Made by a program: the position numbers and the translations under genes. A DNA stretch of 64,000 nucleotides from Vicia villosa (taxonomy: Eukaryota > Streptophyta > Magnoliopsida > Fabales > Fabaceae): positions 930,001 through 994,000 of the forward strand of contig NW_026705157.1 of the NCBI RefSeq assembly GCF_029867415.1, given 5' to 3'. The notes beneath the pieces were generated by a model, which worked only from the letters and a program-made list of their open reading frames with translations, made no database searches and was not told the DNA's origin. Of the stretch, positions 13,930-23,687 are shown piece by piece. The stretch's first letter is position 1; every line of letters starts with the position of its first letter.

Positions 13930-16430
13930 TATTTTTAAAATCTACAAACAATATTCTTTTTTACCGCTATTAATAAAGTTTCTAATAAAGGTTTTACAAT
14001 TTTTTGTTTTATTCTTTTTAATTACTGCAAAAATTAGTGTTTTGACTTTTGAGAATGAAGAGTCGTATGAAACGGTCAGTTTAATATACATTTTAAGTTA
14101 TAAATTAAATTATATGGGTATAATAAATTAAATTTAATGATTTGTATTTCCGTTATAAATTTAATTAAAATATATATGATGTTTGATTTTCTTCATAATA
14201 TCGATTTATTATTCTTAAATTCATCAATTTGTCCCACTTTTTCCTTAAATATATAATCATTCCCACTTTCTTCCTCATACGTATATATTAGAACAATTTT
14301 TATCTTTATCTAATCCAAAAGCTTTTGTAAGGTTTTAACTTTTTTTTTACCTTTATTCAAATCAATTTCACGCACATATTTTTCTCTATAAATTTAATTT
14401 TATTATTTTGATCATATTCGACTTTATTTTATAAATATTATTTTGATCGTATTGAAATTCATTTCATAGTCATATTCATATTATATAATATAATTTTTAA
14501 TTATTATTTTGTAGGTTTTACAATTTGAATGAGAGTCTAATCGGCCCAACACCTCCAAACAATAATCTTATAACCAAAATTGAAACAAACAACTCTTACA
14601 ATCATTTGGAGCATCAAAATTTCAGAATATAGTCTTTTTTATTTAAATTATAGGTATGTTTTCTATTTTATTTTACATATCAATTGAATCCTATAAGTTA
14701 TATTATTTTTATTTTTATTTTATTATTTTTAAATTATTATTATTTTTATTATTATTATTATTGTTATTAATATGATAATATTTATTAACTATCGCTATAT
14801 ACTCTTTTAAATTACATAATTATTTACTAAAAATTAAATTGCAAAATAAACTTTTGTTGTAAGTCATAATCGATTTAGTTGTAAGTTATTAAACTCTGAA
14901 TATTATTTTAAAATTTATATAATGATAGAGTATTTGGTTTATTATAATATATATAAATAATATGTATTATGAATAATTAATTTATTTCGTTTAATCTATG
15001 AAAAACATGAGAACTAATCTACAATCTTTTTAATCATAAGAGTATATTTAGGAATTAAAATATCACTATTTAACGAAAAATTTAAGATAGCTTTTTTAAA
15101 AATCTACAAACAATATTCTTTTTTATTGCTATTAATAAAGTTTTTAATAACGGTTTTACAATTTTTAGTTTTATTCTTTTTAATTACTGCAAAAATTAGT
15201 GTTTAAAGAACGAAGAGTTGTATGAAACGGTATGTTTAATATATATGTTAAGTTATAAATTAAATCATATGGATATAAATTAAATTTAATGATTTGTTTT
15301 TCCGTTATAAATTTAATTAAAATATATATGATGTTTGATTTTCTTCATAATATCAATTTATTATTCTTAATTCAATCAATGTGTCGCACTTTTTCCTTAA
15401 ATATATAATCATTCCCACTTTCTTCCTCACACGTATATATTAGAACAATTTTTTATCTTTATCTAATCCAAAAGCTCTTGAAAGGTTTCATCTTTTTTTT
15501 TTTTACCTTTATTCAAATCAATTTCATGCCCATATTTTTCTCTATAAATTTAATTTTATTATTTTGATCATATTGACTTTATTTCATAAATATTATTTTG
15601 ATCGTATTGAAATTCATTTCATAGTCATATTCATATTGTATAATATAATTTTTAATTATGATTTTGTAGGTTTTGCAATTTGAATGAGAGTCTAATCAAC
15701 CCCAACACCTACAAACAATAATCTTATAACCAAAATTGAAACATACAACTCTTACAATCATTTAAAGCATCAAAATTTCAAAACTATAATAATAATTTGC
15801 TATAATAGTAAAGTATGACATATTTTGATATAACTATGATACATGTTGTTCTAATTGTATTATAGAAAAATATTAATGTAATTTTAGTGATTGTCTTAAT
15901 AGATTATCTAATAGGTATGTATTTGCATATGCTAACAATGTCCTTTCACTTTCTATGATTATGTTTATAGTTTTTCTCTCTCTCTTTTTTAAAGCTTTAT
16001 AACCAAAAAAAAGTTGGTTTTTGTTACACATCATTTAAATAATATAGTCTTTTTATATAAATTATAGGTATGTTTTCTATTTTATTTTACATATCCTATA
16101 AGTTATATATATATTTTATTTTAATTTTATTATTTTTAAATTATTAATATTATTATTATTATTGTTGTTGTTGTTGTTATTAATATGATAATATTTATTA
16201 ACTACCGCTATATACCCTTTTAAATTACATTATTATTTACTAAAAATAAAATTGCAAAATAAACTTTTGTTGTAAGTCATAATCGATTTAGTTGTAAGTT
16301 ATTAAACTCTGAATATTATTTTAAAATTTATATAATAATAGAGTATTTGATTTATTATAATATGTATAAATAATATGTTAAAAAATTAAGATAGCTTCGT
16401 TAAAAAATTAATAACTTATATTAATAAATT
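13930..16430. repeat. Tandem duplication of a 1.2-1.3 kb AT-rich block
   Basis: Copy 1 (13930-15090) and copy 2 (15091-16430) run in parallel. Shared landmarks are CTACAAACAATATTCTTTTT, TAATTACTGCAAAAATTAGT, GTATGAAACGG, TTCCCACTTTCTTCCTCA and TAAATTATAGGTATGTTTTC. Copy 2 carries about 270 bp of extra sequence (roughly 15780-16050). The interior is non-coding on both strands. The duplication lies just upstream of a Helitron-like 3' end, so it could be internal repeat structure of a Helitron. Confidence 0.75.
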
Positions 16431-17019
16431 TTAGAATCATTAATGCCTATAAAATTGAAAAATAAATCTCTTTAAAGTTTCTTTTTATTTTCAAATTTTC
16501 TTTTTTCTTTAATTTAATTATTAAAGTGAAAATAATTAATTTATTGAAATGCTTTAACTCAAAATAAATAATAGTTTTCTATACTCCGTGAAATTAACAT
16601 CCCTCAACCATGTCACAACATACCTCTTCCACTACAATAAACAAACTAAAAAATCATGAAAATATGAATGAAGTTACCTGATTAGCATAGGAACACCGAG
16701 AAAAAATCAATATGATAAGATATAATATCATTTTTAAAAAATATCTACAGAATATATGATGTAAAACTTTTTTTAGACTTCATATTGAATAAGAGAATAA
16801 TTGAAATTTAGATTGATCTACTCTTATATGTATTATAAATTCAATGATTAATCACAAATATTATCTACAAATAATTTAATATAACATTTTATAATATTGC
16901 ATTATTAGAAAATCTCATATTTAAAAAAATTTATACATATTTTATATAATTTTAAAGCACGTTTCATCCTATGATATAATTTTTATATATAAATTATTAA
17001 GATAATTTTTTTAATCAAA

Positions 17020-17049
17020 TCCGTGCAACGCACGGGCCATAGATCTAGT
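17020..17049 (+). mobile_element. Helitron-like 3' terminus
   Basis: A GC-rich hairpin CCGTGCAACGCACGG is followed about 10 bp later by CTAGTT. Hairpin plus CTAG-T is the usual structure of plant Helitron 3' ends. The matching TC-type 5' end was not located, and no Rep/helicase is present in the window, so any element would be non-autonomous. Confidence 0.5.
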
Positions 17050-17126
17050 TAACATAAATCATGAAAATTTCTTTGGCCACCTCCCTATGGGGGTCACCCC
17101 CAGCGAAAATTCCAAAATACCCCTGC

Positions 17127-17608
17127 TTCGGAAGTTCATTTCCGAAAGCGTCTTTTTTTGAAAAAATTGACTTATTTCGGAAGTTCATTTCCGAAATACT
17201 GCGATTTCTGCAGATTTATCAAAACACTCCCCCTCCCCCAATCATTTACCCTAAATCAAAACAAAAAGTGGCAAAGGCGAAAATTTGTGCAAACAGAATT
17301 CCAAAGCTGCATCAAGGCTCCAATCACACTGCTAAACAACATTCAAAAGCCCTCAATCCTAACACTTTGTAAGTTTTGAAATTTTTAGATCTATTATTCA
17401 AATGCATGTTATTTAGGGTTTTAATTGCATAAATGATATATGGTTAGGTTGTTAGTAGTATTTAGGTTGTTTAGAAGCATTTTGATTTGGTTTGAAGTTT
17501 GGTTTAGGGGTCTGTCATGGAAGTTGCAGAAAACTCCATCGCAGGGGTGTTTCGGAAGTTCATTTCCGAAAACACCTCCATCCTAGTTTTCGGAAATGAA
17601 CTTCCGAA
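17127..17608. repeat. Left palindrome group, four 20-bp palindromes
   Basis: Near-perfect palindromes of the form TTCGGAAGTTCATTTCCGAA lie at 17127-17146, 17176-17195, 17551-17570 and 17589-17608 (the last is the reverse form TTCGGAAATGAACTTCCGAA). Confidence 0.95.
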
Positions 17609-17684
17609 ATGTATCAGAAGTTCAAATTTTTTTGTTTTTTATTTTGTCTATGCATATTAATCGTTTTCAATTGTTTACAGGAAC

Positions 17685-17969
17685 ATGTCAGGCAACCAAC
17701 CAGCACGCAGGACTGCGTCTTCTAAAGAGGGCGCTAAGGGAAGAAAGGGTTCTTCAAAGAAGGAGGTGAAAGAGGTGAAGGAGGTGAAGGAGGTGAAGGA
17801 GAAGAAGAAGCTTTTGACTGGTTCTGCTTCTCGTCCCCTGGGGGTCCATGGCTCGGACGTGCAGGCTCAGCCTTCAGGCGTGATCAACGCTGATGGTTCT
17901 GATACTGAGTGGGATGAGGATTGGTATAATTATCTTCATTCGGAGGAGTTCGCTCGTCGGGAAGAATAA
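17685..17969 (+). CDS. Hypothetical protein within the Mutator-like element
   Basis: A 94-codon ORF, not recognised. The N-terminal half is basic with a Lys-Glu-Val tandem repeat (KEVKEVKEVKEVKE, about residues 26-39). The C-terminal half is acidic and aromatic (GSDTEWDEDWYNYLHSEEF). GC content is clearly higher than the surroundings and a TTACAG acceptor-like motif precedes the ATG by a few bases, so this could be the second exon of a captured host gene. It lies between the palindrome groups. No catalytic motif or signal peptide is visible. It could equally be a non-functional captured fragment. Confidence 0.4.
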   Translation: MSGNQPARRTASSKEGAKGRKGSSKKEVKEVKEVKEVKEKKKLLTGSASRPLGVHGSDVQAQPSGVINADGSDTEWDEDWYNYLHSEEFARREE

Positions 17970-18122
17970 CGTGTTTTTATTTTGTTTGATGTGTATTCTG
18001 TAACGCTAGTCGGGCAGAATAACATGTTTTTGTTTTGTTTGACGTGTTTTATTTTGTTCTGATTTCGGATTGTATCGCACAATGTTTTTGTATTGGATTT
18101 ATCATGTTAGTTTTTGGAAGTG

Positions 18123-18440
18123 GTAACCGGGGTCGGAACATATGACGGAGGAGGTGGATGTTCGGAGGAAGAAGAACCGGAGGTACGTCCACCGCGAGAC
18201 AAAGGAACCAATCAATGTAAGCTATAGTTTATCATTATCATCTGGGGACGTCATTTCTAAAAAATCAAGATTAAAAATAATAAGATTTTTTTCCCAATTT
18301 TTTGTAATGACGTCCCCTGATGATAATGATAAACTATAGCTTACATTGATTGGCTCCTTTGTCTCGCGGTGGACGTACCTCCGGTTCTTCTTCCTCCGGG
18401 GACATCCACCTCCTCCGTCATATGTTCCGGCCCCGGTTAC
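18123..18440. repeat. 318-bp inverted duplication (hairpin) with GC-rich arms
   Basis: The left arm begins GTAACCGGGGTCGGAACATA and the right arm ends in its complement with one change near that end. Arms of about 135-150 bp are almost perfectly complementary, including ACGTCCACCGCGAGACAAAG, around a loop of about 40 bp near 18260-18300. The right arm in one frame reads Pro-rich (PPPPSYV type). A transcript would fold into a long double-stranded stem. Confidence 0.92.
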
Positions 18441-18667
18441 ACCTCCTCCGTCATTTGTTACTTACAGTAGTACGTATTTTTATTAAAAGAATAAAAAAAC
18501 CTTTTGAAATTTGGAAGCTTTTTTTCTCCCCACCACTCTCTCATCCCCACCTACCCGTGTTCAACAATATGTAACTTTAATTTTATGTAATATTATCGTT
18601 GTAATCTTCACCCGATTAAATAAAGCGAATTGTTGTTGTTTTTCATTTTATTCTGTCCAGACATATT

Positions 18668-18873
18668 TTCGGAAGTTCATTTCCGAATTCTCCAAGGGGG
18701 GTGCGTTCGGAGATGAACTTCCGAAACACCACATTTTCTGAAAAGTAACTTTATTTCGGAGATGCATCTCCGAAATCAATATTTTATATTAAAAAAAACA
18801 TGTTTTCGGAGATACATTTCCGAAAACACCTTTTTTAAGAAAAAAAGTACAGTTTCGGAAATGAACTTCCGAA
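18668..18873. repeat. Right palindrome group, five 20-bp palindromes
   Basis: Palindromes at 18668-18687, 18706-18725, 18755-18774 (perfect: TTCGGAGATGCATCTCCGAA), 18805-18824 and 18854-18873. All fit TTCGGARNTNNANNTCCGAA. Confidence 0.95.
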
Positions 18874-19264
18874 ACCAGAAGTATTGTGGTAAATTCACCA
18901 GGGGTGGGCAAGAAGGTTAGAAGGTGGGTGAAGAAAAAACCTAAATCATTCATACCACTTTTTCTTGAATATACGTTTAGAGTATATCTACGTTAAAATT
19001 TATTAGGAAAAGTTATGTGAAAAAAAATTTAGTGAAAAAAAAGAGAGTAATATTTTATGAAAAATTTATTTCTTTTCCTGAGTTGAATGATCAACTCTTG
19101 GACAATAAAGGTCAATGTTCTATATTAATTGGTTATAAATTCTATTTGAGTGTAAAAATATATACAAGATTATTTTACGAACGAATTTATTAAATATTTG
19201 TATCAGCCCTCATTGAAAATCATGAATAAAAATTTCTTTTGAAGAAATTTGTATCTCCTATAAT

Positions 19265-19541
19265 CAGTGACGGATCTATTAAAGGGCTGGTGGAGACCAC
19301 GATACCCTTCACATTATTTGTATATCTATATCTAGCGATAAGTAAGTTATGAATATTTTGTTATTTAATTTTTTTTTTAAAAATGCAAATAGGAGAAGAA
19401 CCCATATTCATCGAGTACATGTAAAAGAAAAAAAAAATAATCACCAAACCAAATCCAAATTTATATCAATTTTGATAAAATATTTTATATATATATTTTT
19501 AGATTTCAGCACCCCCAATAAATTTACTAGATCCACCACTG
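19265..19541. mobile_element. hAT-like MITE, 277 bp
   Basis: The termini CAGTGACGGATCTA and the complement of TAGATCCACCACTG form inverted repeats. The 8-bp flanks CCTATAAT (19257-19264) and CCTTTAAT (19542-19549) differ at one position. Non-coding. Confidence 0.82.
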
Positions 19542-19691
19542 CCTTTAATGCAATCTTTCAATTGAGTGATATATATAATATTATCTTTATATATGGTAGA
19601 TATATGCTAGTTGTAATAATTATTTCGGAAGATAAATCACATGCGAATTATATGTGTTAAATTAAGAATCTATGCCAAACACAATATCAAG

Positions 19692-20192
19692 AGATGAAAG
19701 AGAAGAAACCAAGGTTGATGTAAGGAAATTGTATGCAACACTATGCCTTAAATAGAAACTAAATTACACTTTTTGGGCATCAATTTGAATTACATTTTTT
19801 CTTTAGCATCCAACTTTCTTATTTATATTATTAATTATACGAGTATGTCTAATATGAAGTTTTCAAAATGAACCTAAAATTCAACTTTTTATTAGAAATA
19901 GTAAGATTTGGAAAATCAATATTAGATAAACTCTAATATGCAAAAGAGGGATATGGATCCTCTCCAACTTTTTACTACTGTCTATCTAGCTCACATCTCA
20001 ACCATTCATCTATTTTTTTTTTATCTCTTTCTAAAACAACAAATTTTCATTTATTATTTTTTGTTGATTCTGAACCATTAGATGAAAAGCTGGAGGAATG
20101 GCAAAAGAGAAACTGCTACAAGTGATATTTTTCCGCAAAAGAGGCCAACAATTAAATTATGCTGTACCTGCTATCCCACCCATATACCATGC
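19692..20192 (-). pseudogene. Orphan upstream region of a third MLP-like locus
   Basis: From AAGAGATGAAAGAGAAGAAA onward the sequence parallels the 5' flank of MLP-like gene 1 starting at 11737: 5' UTR, TATA-like TATTTAAGG and distal phrases such as GTCTAATATGAAG. The coding exons that should lie below 19692 are absent and replaced by unrelated DNA. Homology continues after solo LTR A at 23548. It is a promoter without its gene. Confidence 0.78.
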
Positions 20193-23100
20193 TGTAGCAA
20201 CCCGCCCTAAAAATTAAAGGTTTTAGAGTCGCCACCTATTCTACCAGGGCGAATAGGAAATCCTACGCAGTTAAGAGATTCTGGACAAGTTATTATATTC
20301 AGGTCAAGGGAAGGTGTTAGGCACCCTTAACCCTTTCCTAAGGTTTTAAATTTAAGGCAAAGGTTTGTGGCTAAATGCTAAGGTTTATAGCTAAGGAAAT
20401 GAATAGGGTGAACGGCAAAATTCGAACCTAATTAGAATTTTGGGGAACTAATTAGAATTTTGGGGAAGGGGACTCGCCTTGTTGCCAAGTGCCTACGTAC
20501 CTCCTTATGGAGGATCAGAGTCTACGTAGTTCGGGGAAGGGTTGTACACCTTAGAATTTGATATGAAGTTGTTCGAAGGTATTTTGAGTTACCTTATCGT
20601 AGTTTTTGAAATGCGAAGTTCGCAAGGTATTTTGAATTATCTTATCGTAGTTTTGAAAATCGCAGTATTGAAGAGATGAGTTGTGAGTGTTTTAGATGGC
20701 GTACAACCCTGGTTTTTAATATGTTACCGTTAGTGGCGATGATCAATAGGTTTGATCACCATAGCTAACGGATTGAATGAAGGATTGCTAACCATTCTAA
20801 TCGATAGATTCGATTATCACGAATAGCAAAATGAATGTGTTTTAAAGAATATTATTTTATCGTTATCCCTCATAATCAATAGATTCGATTACAAATAATA
20901 ACGGATTGATAAAGATGTGCTAATCATCATAACCAATAAGATGGTTACAACCTTTTAGCAAAATGAACCCTATTTGAAATTAATTAATTAATTATTAACC
21001 ATCGCGACCAATTAATTCGGTCGAAACGAATAATAAATAAAAATCCTAATATTTTGGCCAAATGGCCAGTGGGATTGGGCAAACCCTAATGCATGATAAC
21101 CTATCTAAGGTTTTTGTGATTTATAATTAAAGTTGATTAAAATAAATCAAATCAAATAATCGAGATAATCGGGAAAAATCCTAAGCCTAATCCTAATTTA
21201 ATTATATTATTCTAATTTAACAAATCAAATTATATGTAATGAATATGTATTGATTTAATAATACCAGTAAACAAATAAATAAAAATAAATAAATAAATAA
21301 ATAAATAAGAAAACCTGGGCGTGTTATCCCATGTGGTGTATTGATGAGTGTCTATGGTGTGCCATCAGCCTTGATGCGTTAGATCTGGAAAGAAGAAGAT
21401 CTTGGGGTGCAGGGCTGAGGATGTATGGTAAGCCCTATGAGCGAGACGCATGGGATCCGTAGACAAGTCTCTCATAAAAATAATATGCCCTGGGGGGACT
21501 CGAACCCAGGTTCTGTCAGTTATGCACCCATACCCTTTGCCATGCGTACTACAGCTTATTTGTCATTGATCAGTTACCCAAGAAAAGTATATACAATATC
21601 AAAGAAATAAATGGCAAAAGTCAAAGAAGCGGAGCATGGGATACTGTAGCTATGCGTTTCAACCAATCACGTGGAGAGAGAACATGCTGACGCGCTGACT
21701 TCCCAATGAGTATGCTACACGCGTGATGTCAATGGGGAGAGAGAGAGAGCAGAATTTGACTGGCCAATAGGATTTTCCAATCATGCCACGCGTAACCCAG
21801 AAACACACGCAACCACCGAAACAGGGTCTCTGGTCTCCTTCTCCGGCGAGACCTTCATCTTCTCCGGCGAGAAGATTTTTAGAAACCTGCGAAATAGCAA
21901 CAAGACGAAGACGAAATCCACCCAAATCCACTAAATCGTGTGCCACGAATTCAATGGGATGGTTAGTTTTCACAGATAACGGTCGTAGCTATGAAAACGA
22001 ACCTGCATAGTGTTTATGCCCTAATCATGGCAGAACGCGATCCTGACGTCAAGACGATGGGTCTAAACCATCCCAAATACCAACCTGAACATGGAAAGAT
22101 GCATAAAATTTATTTAAATAGCCTGGATAAACAATTCGAAATTCAAGAAGTACTACAAATGGTGTGATCGAGAGAGAATGTTCTGGGAGTGCTCGAATGC
22201 GTGGGATGGTATGGATTGAACCCTGGAGACCTCAGGAACAAGACTCAGTCCTTAAAACCGCATGAGAATTACTGCAAGCAAGAGTTCAATGGTGTAACTT
22301 TGTTTTGCAATTTTGAAGTGTAAACCCTAAGTTCTATGGCTGCAAAACCTCTCCTTCTGGCTGCTACGTTTTAGAGTATATATATGAGAATCTAATTAGG
22401 GTTTAGCATGGGCTTTGATATTGAGTTTTTTTAATCATTTTAGGATTTGATAAAAATATGATTTTCTTTCTAAAATTGGATAGTATCCTTCATGACCAAG
22501 GCTGAACGTTTTTGGATCTTTGTAGATGTATCTTTGGGCCCTTGGATGATTTAAATAAAGGTCCATGCATTTTAATCCATTTATTTTGATATTTTCTTAA
22601 TTTATTTAGTATTTAAATGAATAAAAATCCATATAAATAAAAATAAAATCATGAAACGGTGGGGGGTGGATATATAGGCCCTTATATATGTCATGGATGC
22701 GTTTGGAATAAAGATCCTAGGCCCATTAGTCTAAAAATGCAAAATTATGCAATTAGAGTTTCATATATTTCCTGAAATTTGGCCAACTTCTGAGCATTAT
22801 ATCTCCTTCAATTTTTGCTATATGATCATGTTCTAGGACTTTTTGGAAAGCTTAAAGAGTCCTCTAAATGACCCTTTTTGTTTCATCTCAATTGAAGCTT
22901 CCGTGATCATGTTATGGGCTTTTGGAAAAGATGACCTTTTAATGACCTTTCTAGAGGACCTGTAATGTATTGGACCATATCTCTTGAATGAAGCATTTAT
23001 GGCCTTGGAATGTGAGGGACAAAATTGTAGAGAATCCAATTTCCTTCAGAATAGGCTTTAGTTTGGAAATTTCTGATACTCCATGTGAAAGTTATAGACA

Positions 23101-23547
23101 ATCAAAGTTGAGTTGACTTTCTCCTATAAAAAACCCTAATTTGAACCTTTTGAATTTGTACATTTCTGAGTTTTCATTTAATGAATCATGATCAACTTTT
23201 GATTAAATGATGGATAGAACCTCAAATATTTGATTTTGACCAAAAGTCTTGAAGTTTGACTGTGCTTTGACCATAGTTGACTTTTAGGTTAACATAGTCG
23301 ATTATGGATCATCTGAGCATTTGAATGAGCAATCCTTGGAATTGAAGCTTGAATTTTGACATGGAAATGCTTTGAGACATATGAGATACCTTGAGATCCA
23401 TTTGAGGTCTTAGAGATTCAAACTCTTTTGATAAAGTGCAAACCCTAATTTAAGAAGCCCTCGATTAGGAGAATGTTGCTTTGAATAAACCCTTGAACCT
23501 TGAATCATTGAAGATGAAATGAAGAGGGAAAATTTTGGGGTATGACA
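20193..23547 (+). mobile_element. Solo LTR A, Ogre/Tat-like family (divergent copy)
   Basis: It starts TGTAGCAACCC and ends GGGGTATGACA (TG...CA), flanked by a perfect 5-bp target duplication CATGC (20188-20192, 23548-23552). The length is 3355 bp. It carries the family landmarks GAGTCGCCACC near the 5' end and AAGGGAAGGTGTTAGGCACC shortly after. There is no gag-pol, primer-binding site or second LTR, so it is read as a solo LTR left by recombination. The Ogre/Tat assignment rests on LTR length and legume-like context and is inference. Its 5' end differs clearly from copies B-E. Confidence 0.8.
21486..21555 (-). other. tRNA-like block in solo LTR A
   Basis: The minus strand reads a B-box/T-arm-like GGGTTCGAGTCCCCCCAGGG at its 3' end, with an upstream GCATGGCAAAGGG in A-box position. 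It lies antisense to the LTR. A cloverleaf does not close well, so it is not annotated as a tRNA gene. Confidence 0.5.
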
Positions 23548-23552
23548 CATGC

Positions 23553-23669
23553 CATCTTGATATAATTGTATAAAGTGCAAAATGTTTCTTGATATTTATA
23601 GTCCTGTACAAAGTGCAAAAGGTTTCTTGAGATTTATAGTCCTTTCAATCCAGTGTCAACACAAACACC
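23553..23669. other. Continuation of the orphan MLP-like upstream region
   Basis: It begins CATGCCATCTTGAT, matching 12708 onwards in the gene 1 flank. It contains two adjacent diverged copies of an about 39-bp phrase (CAAAGTGCAAAA..GTTTCTTGA..TTTATAGTCCT). Confidence 0.55.
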
Positions 23670-23687
23670 AACTACAAGACAACAAGA

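Larger units (their letters stand above)
17064..18941. mobile_element. Mutator-like element with palindrome arrays, 1878 bp
   Basis: A 9-bp flank TAAATCATG (17055-17063) matches TAAATCATT (18942-18950) at 8 of 9 positions, as expected for Mutator-type insertion. The ends are weakly inverted relative to each other: CCACCTCC then CACCCCCAG at the left, and the complement CCACCTTC then CACCCCTGG at the right. Inside are four 20-bp palindromes on the left and five on the right, a 94-codon ORF and a 318-bp inverted duplication. No transposase (MULE/FAR1-type) is present, so it is non-autonomous. Confidence 0.7.

Noticed and set aside
18142..18339. 65-codon ORF running through the inverted duplication
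   Set aside because: It reads up one arm, across the loop and down the other, which is expected by chance in a GC-rich hairpin. The arm itself may be a gene fragment, but this frame is not supported.
21425..22010. Small ORFs within solo LTR A (also 31036-31438 in B, 33937-34325 in C)
   Set aside because: They lie in non-coding LTR sequence, are not conserved between copies in frame, and match no family I recognise.
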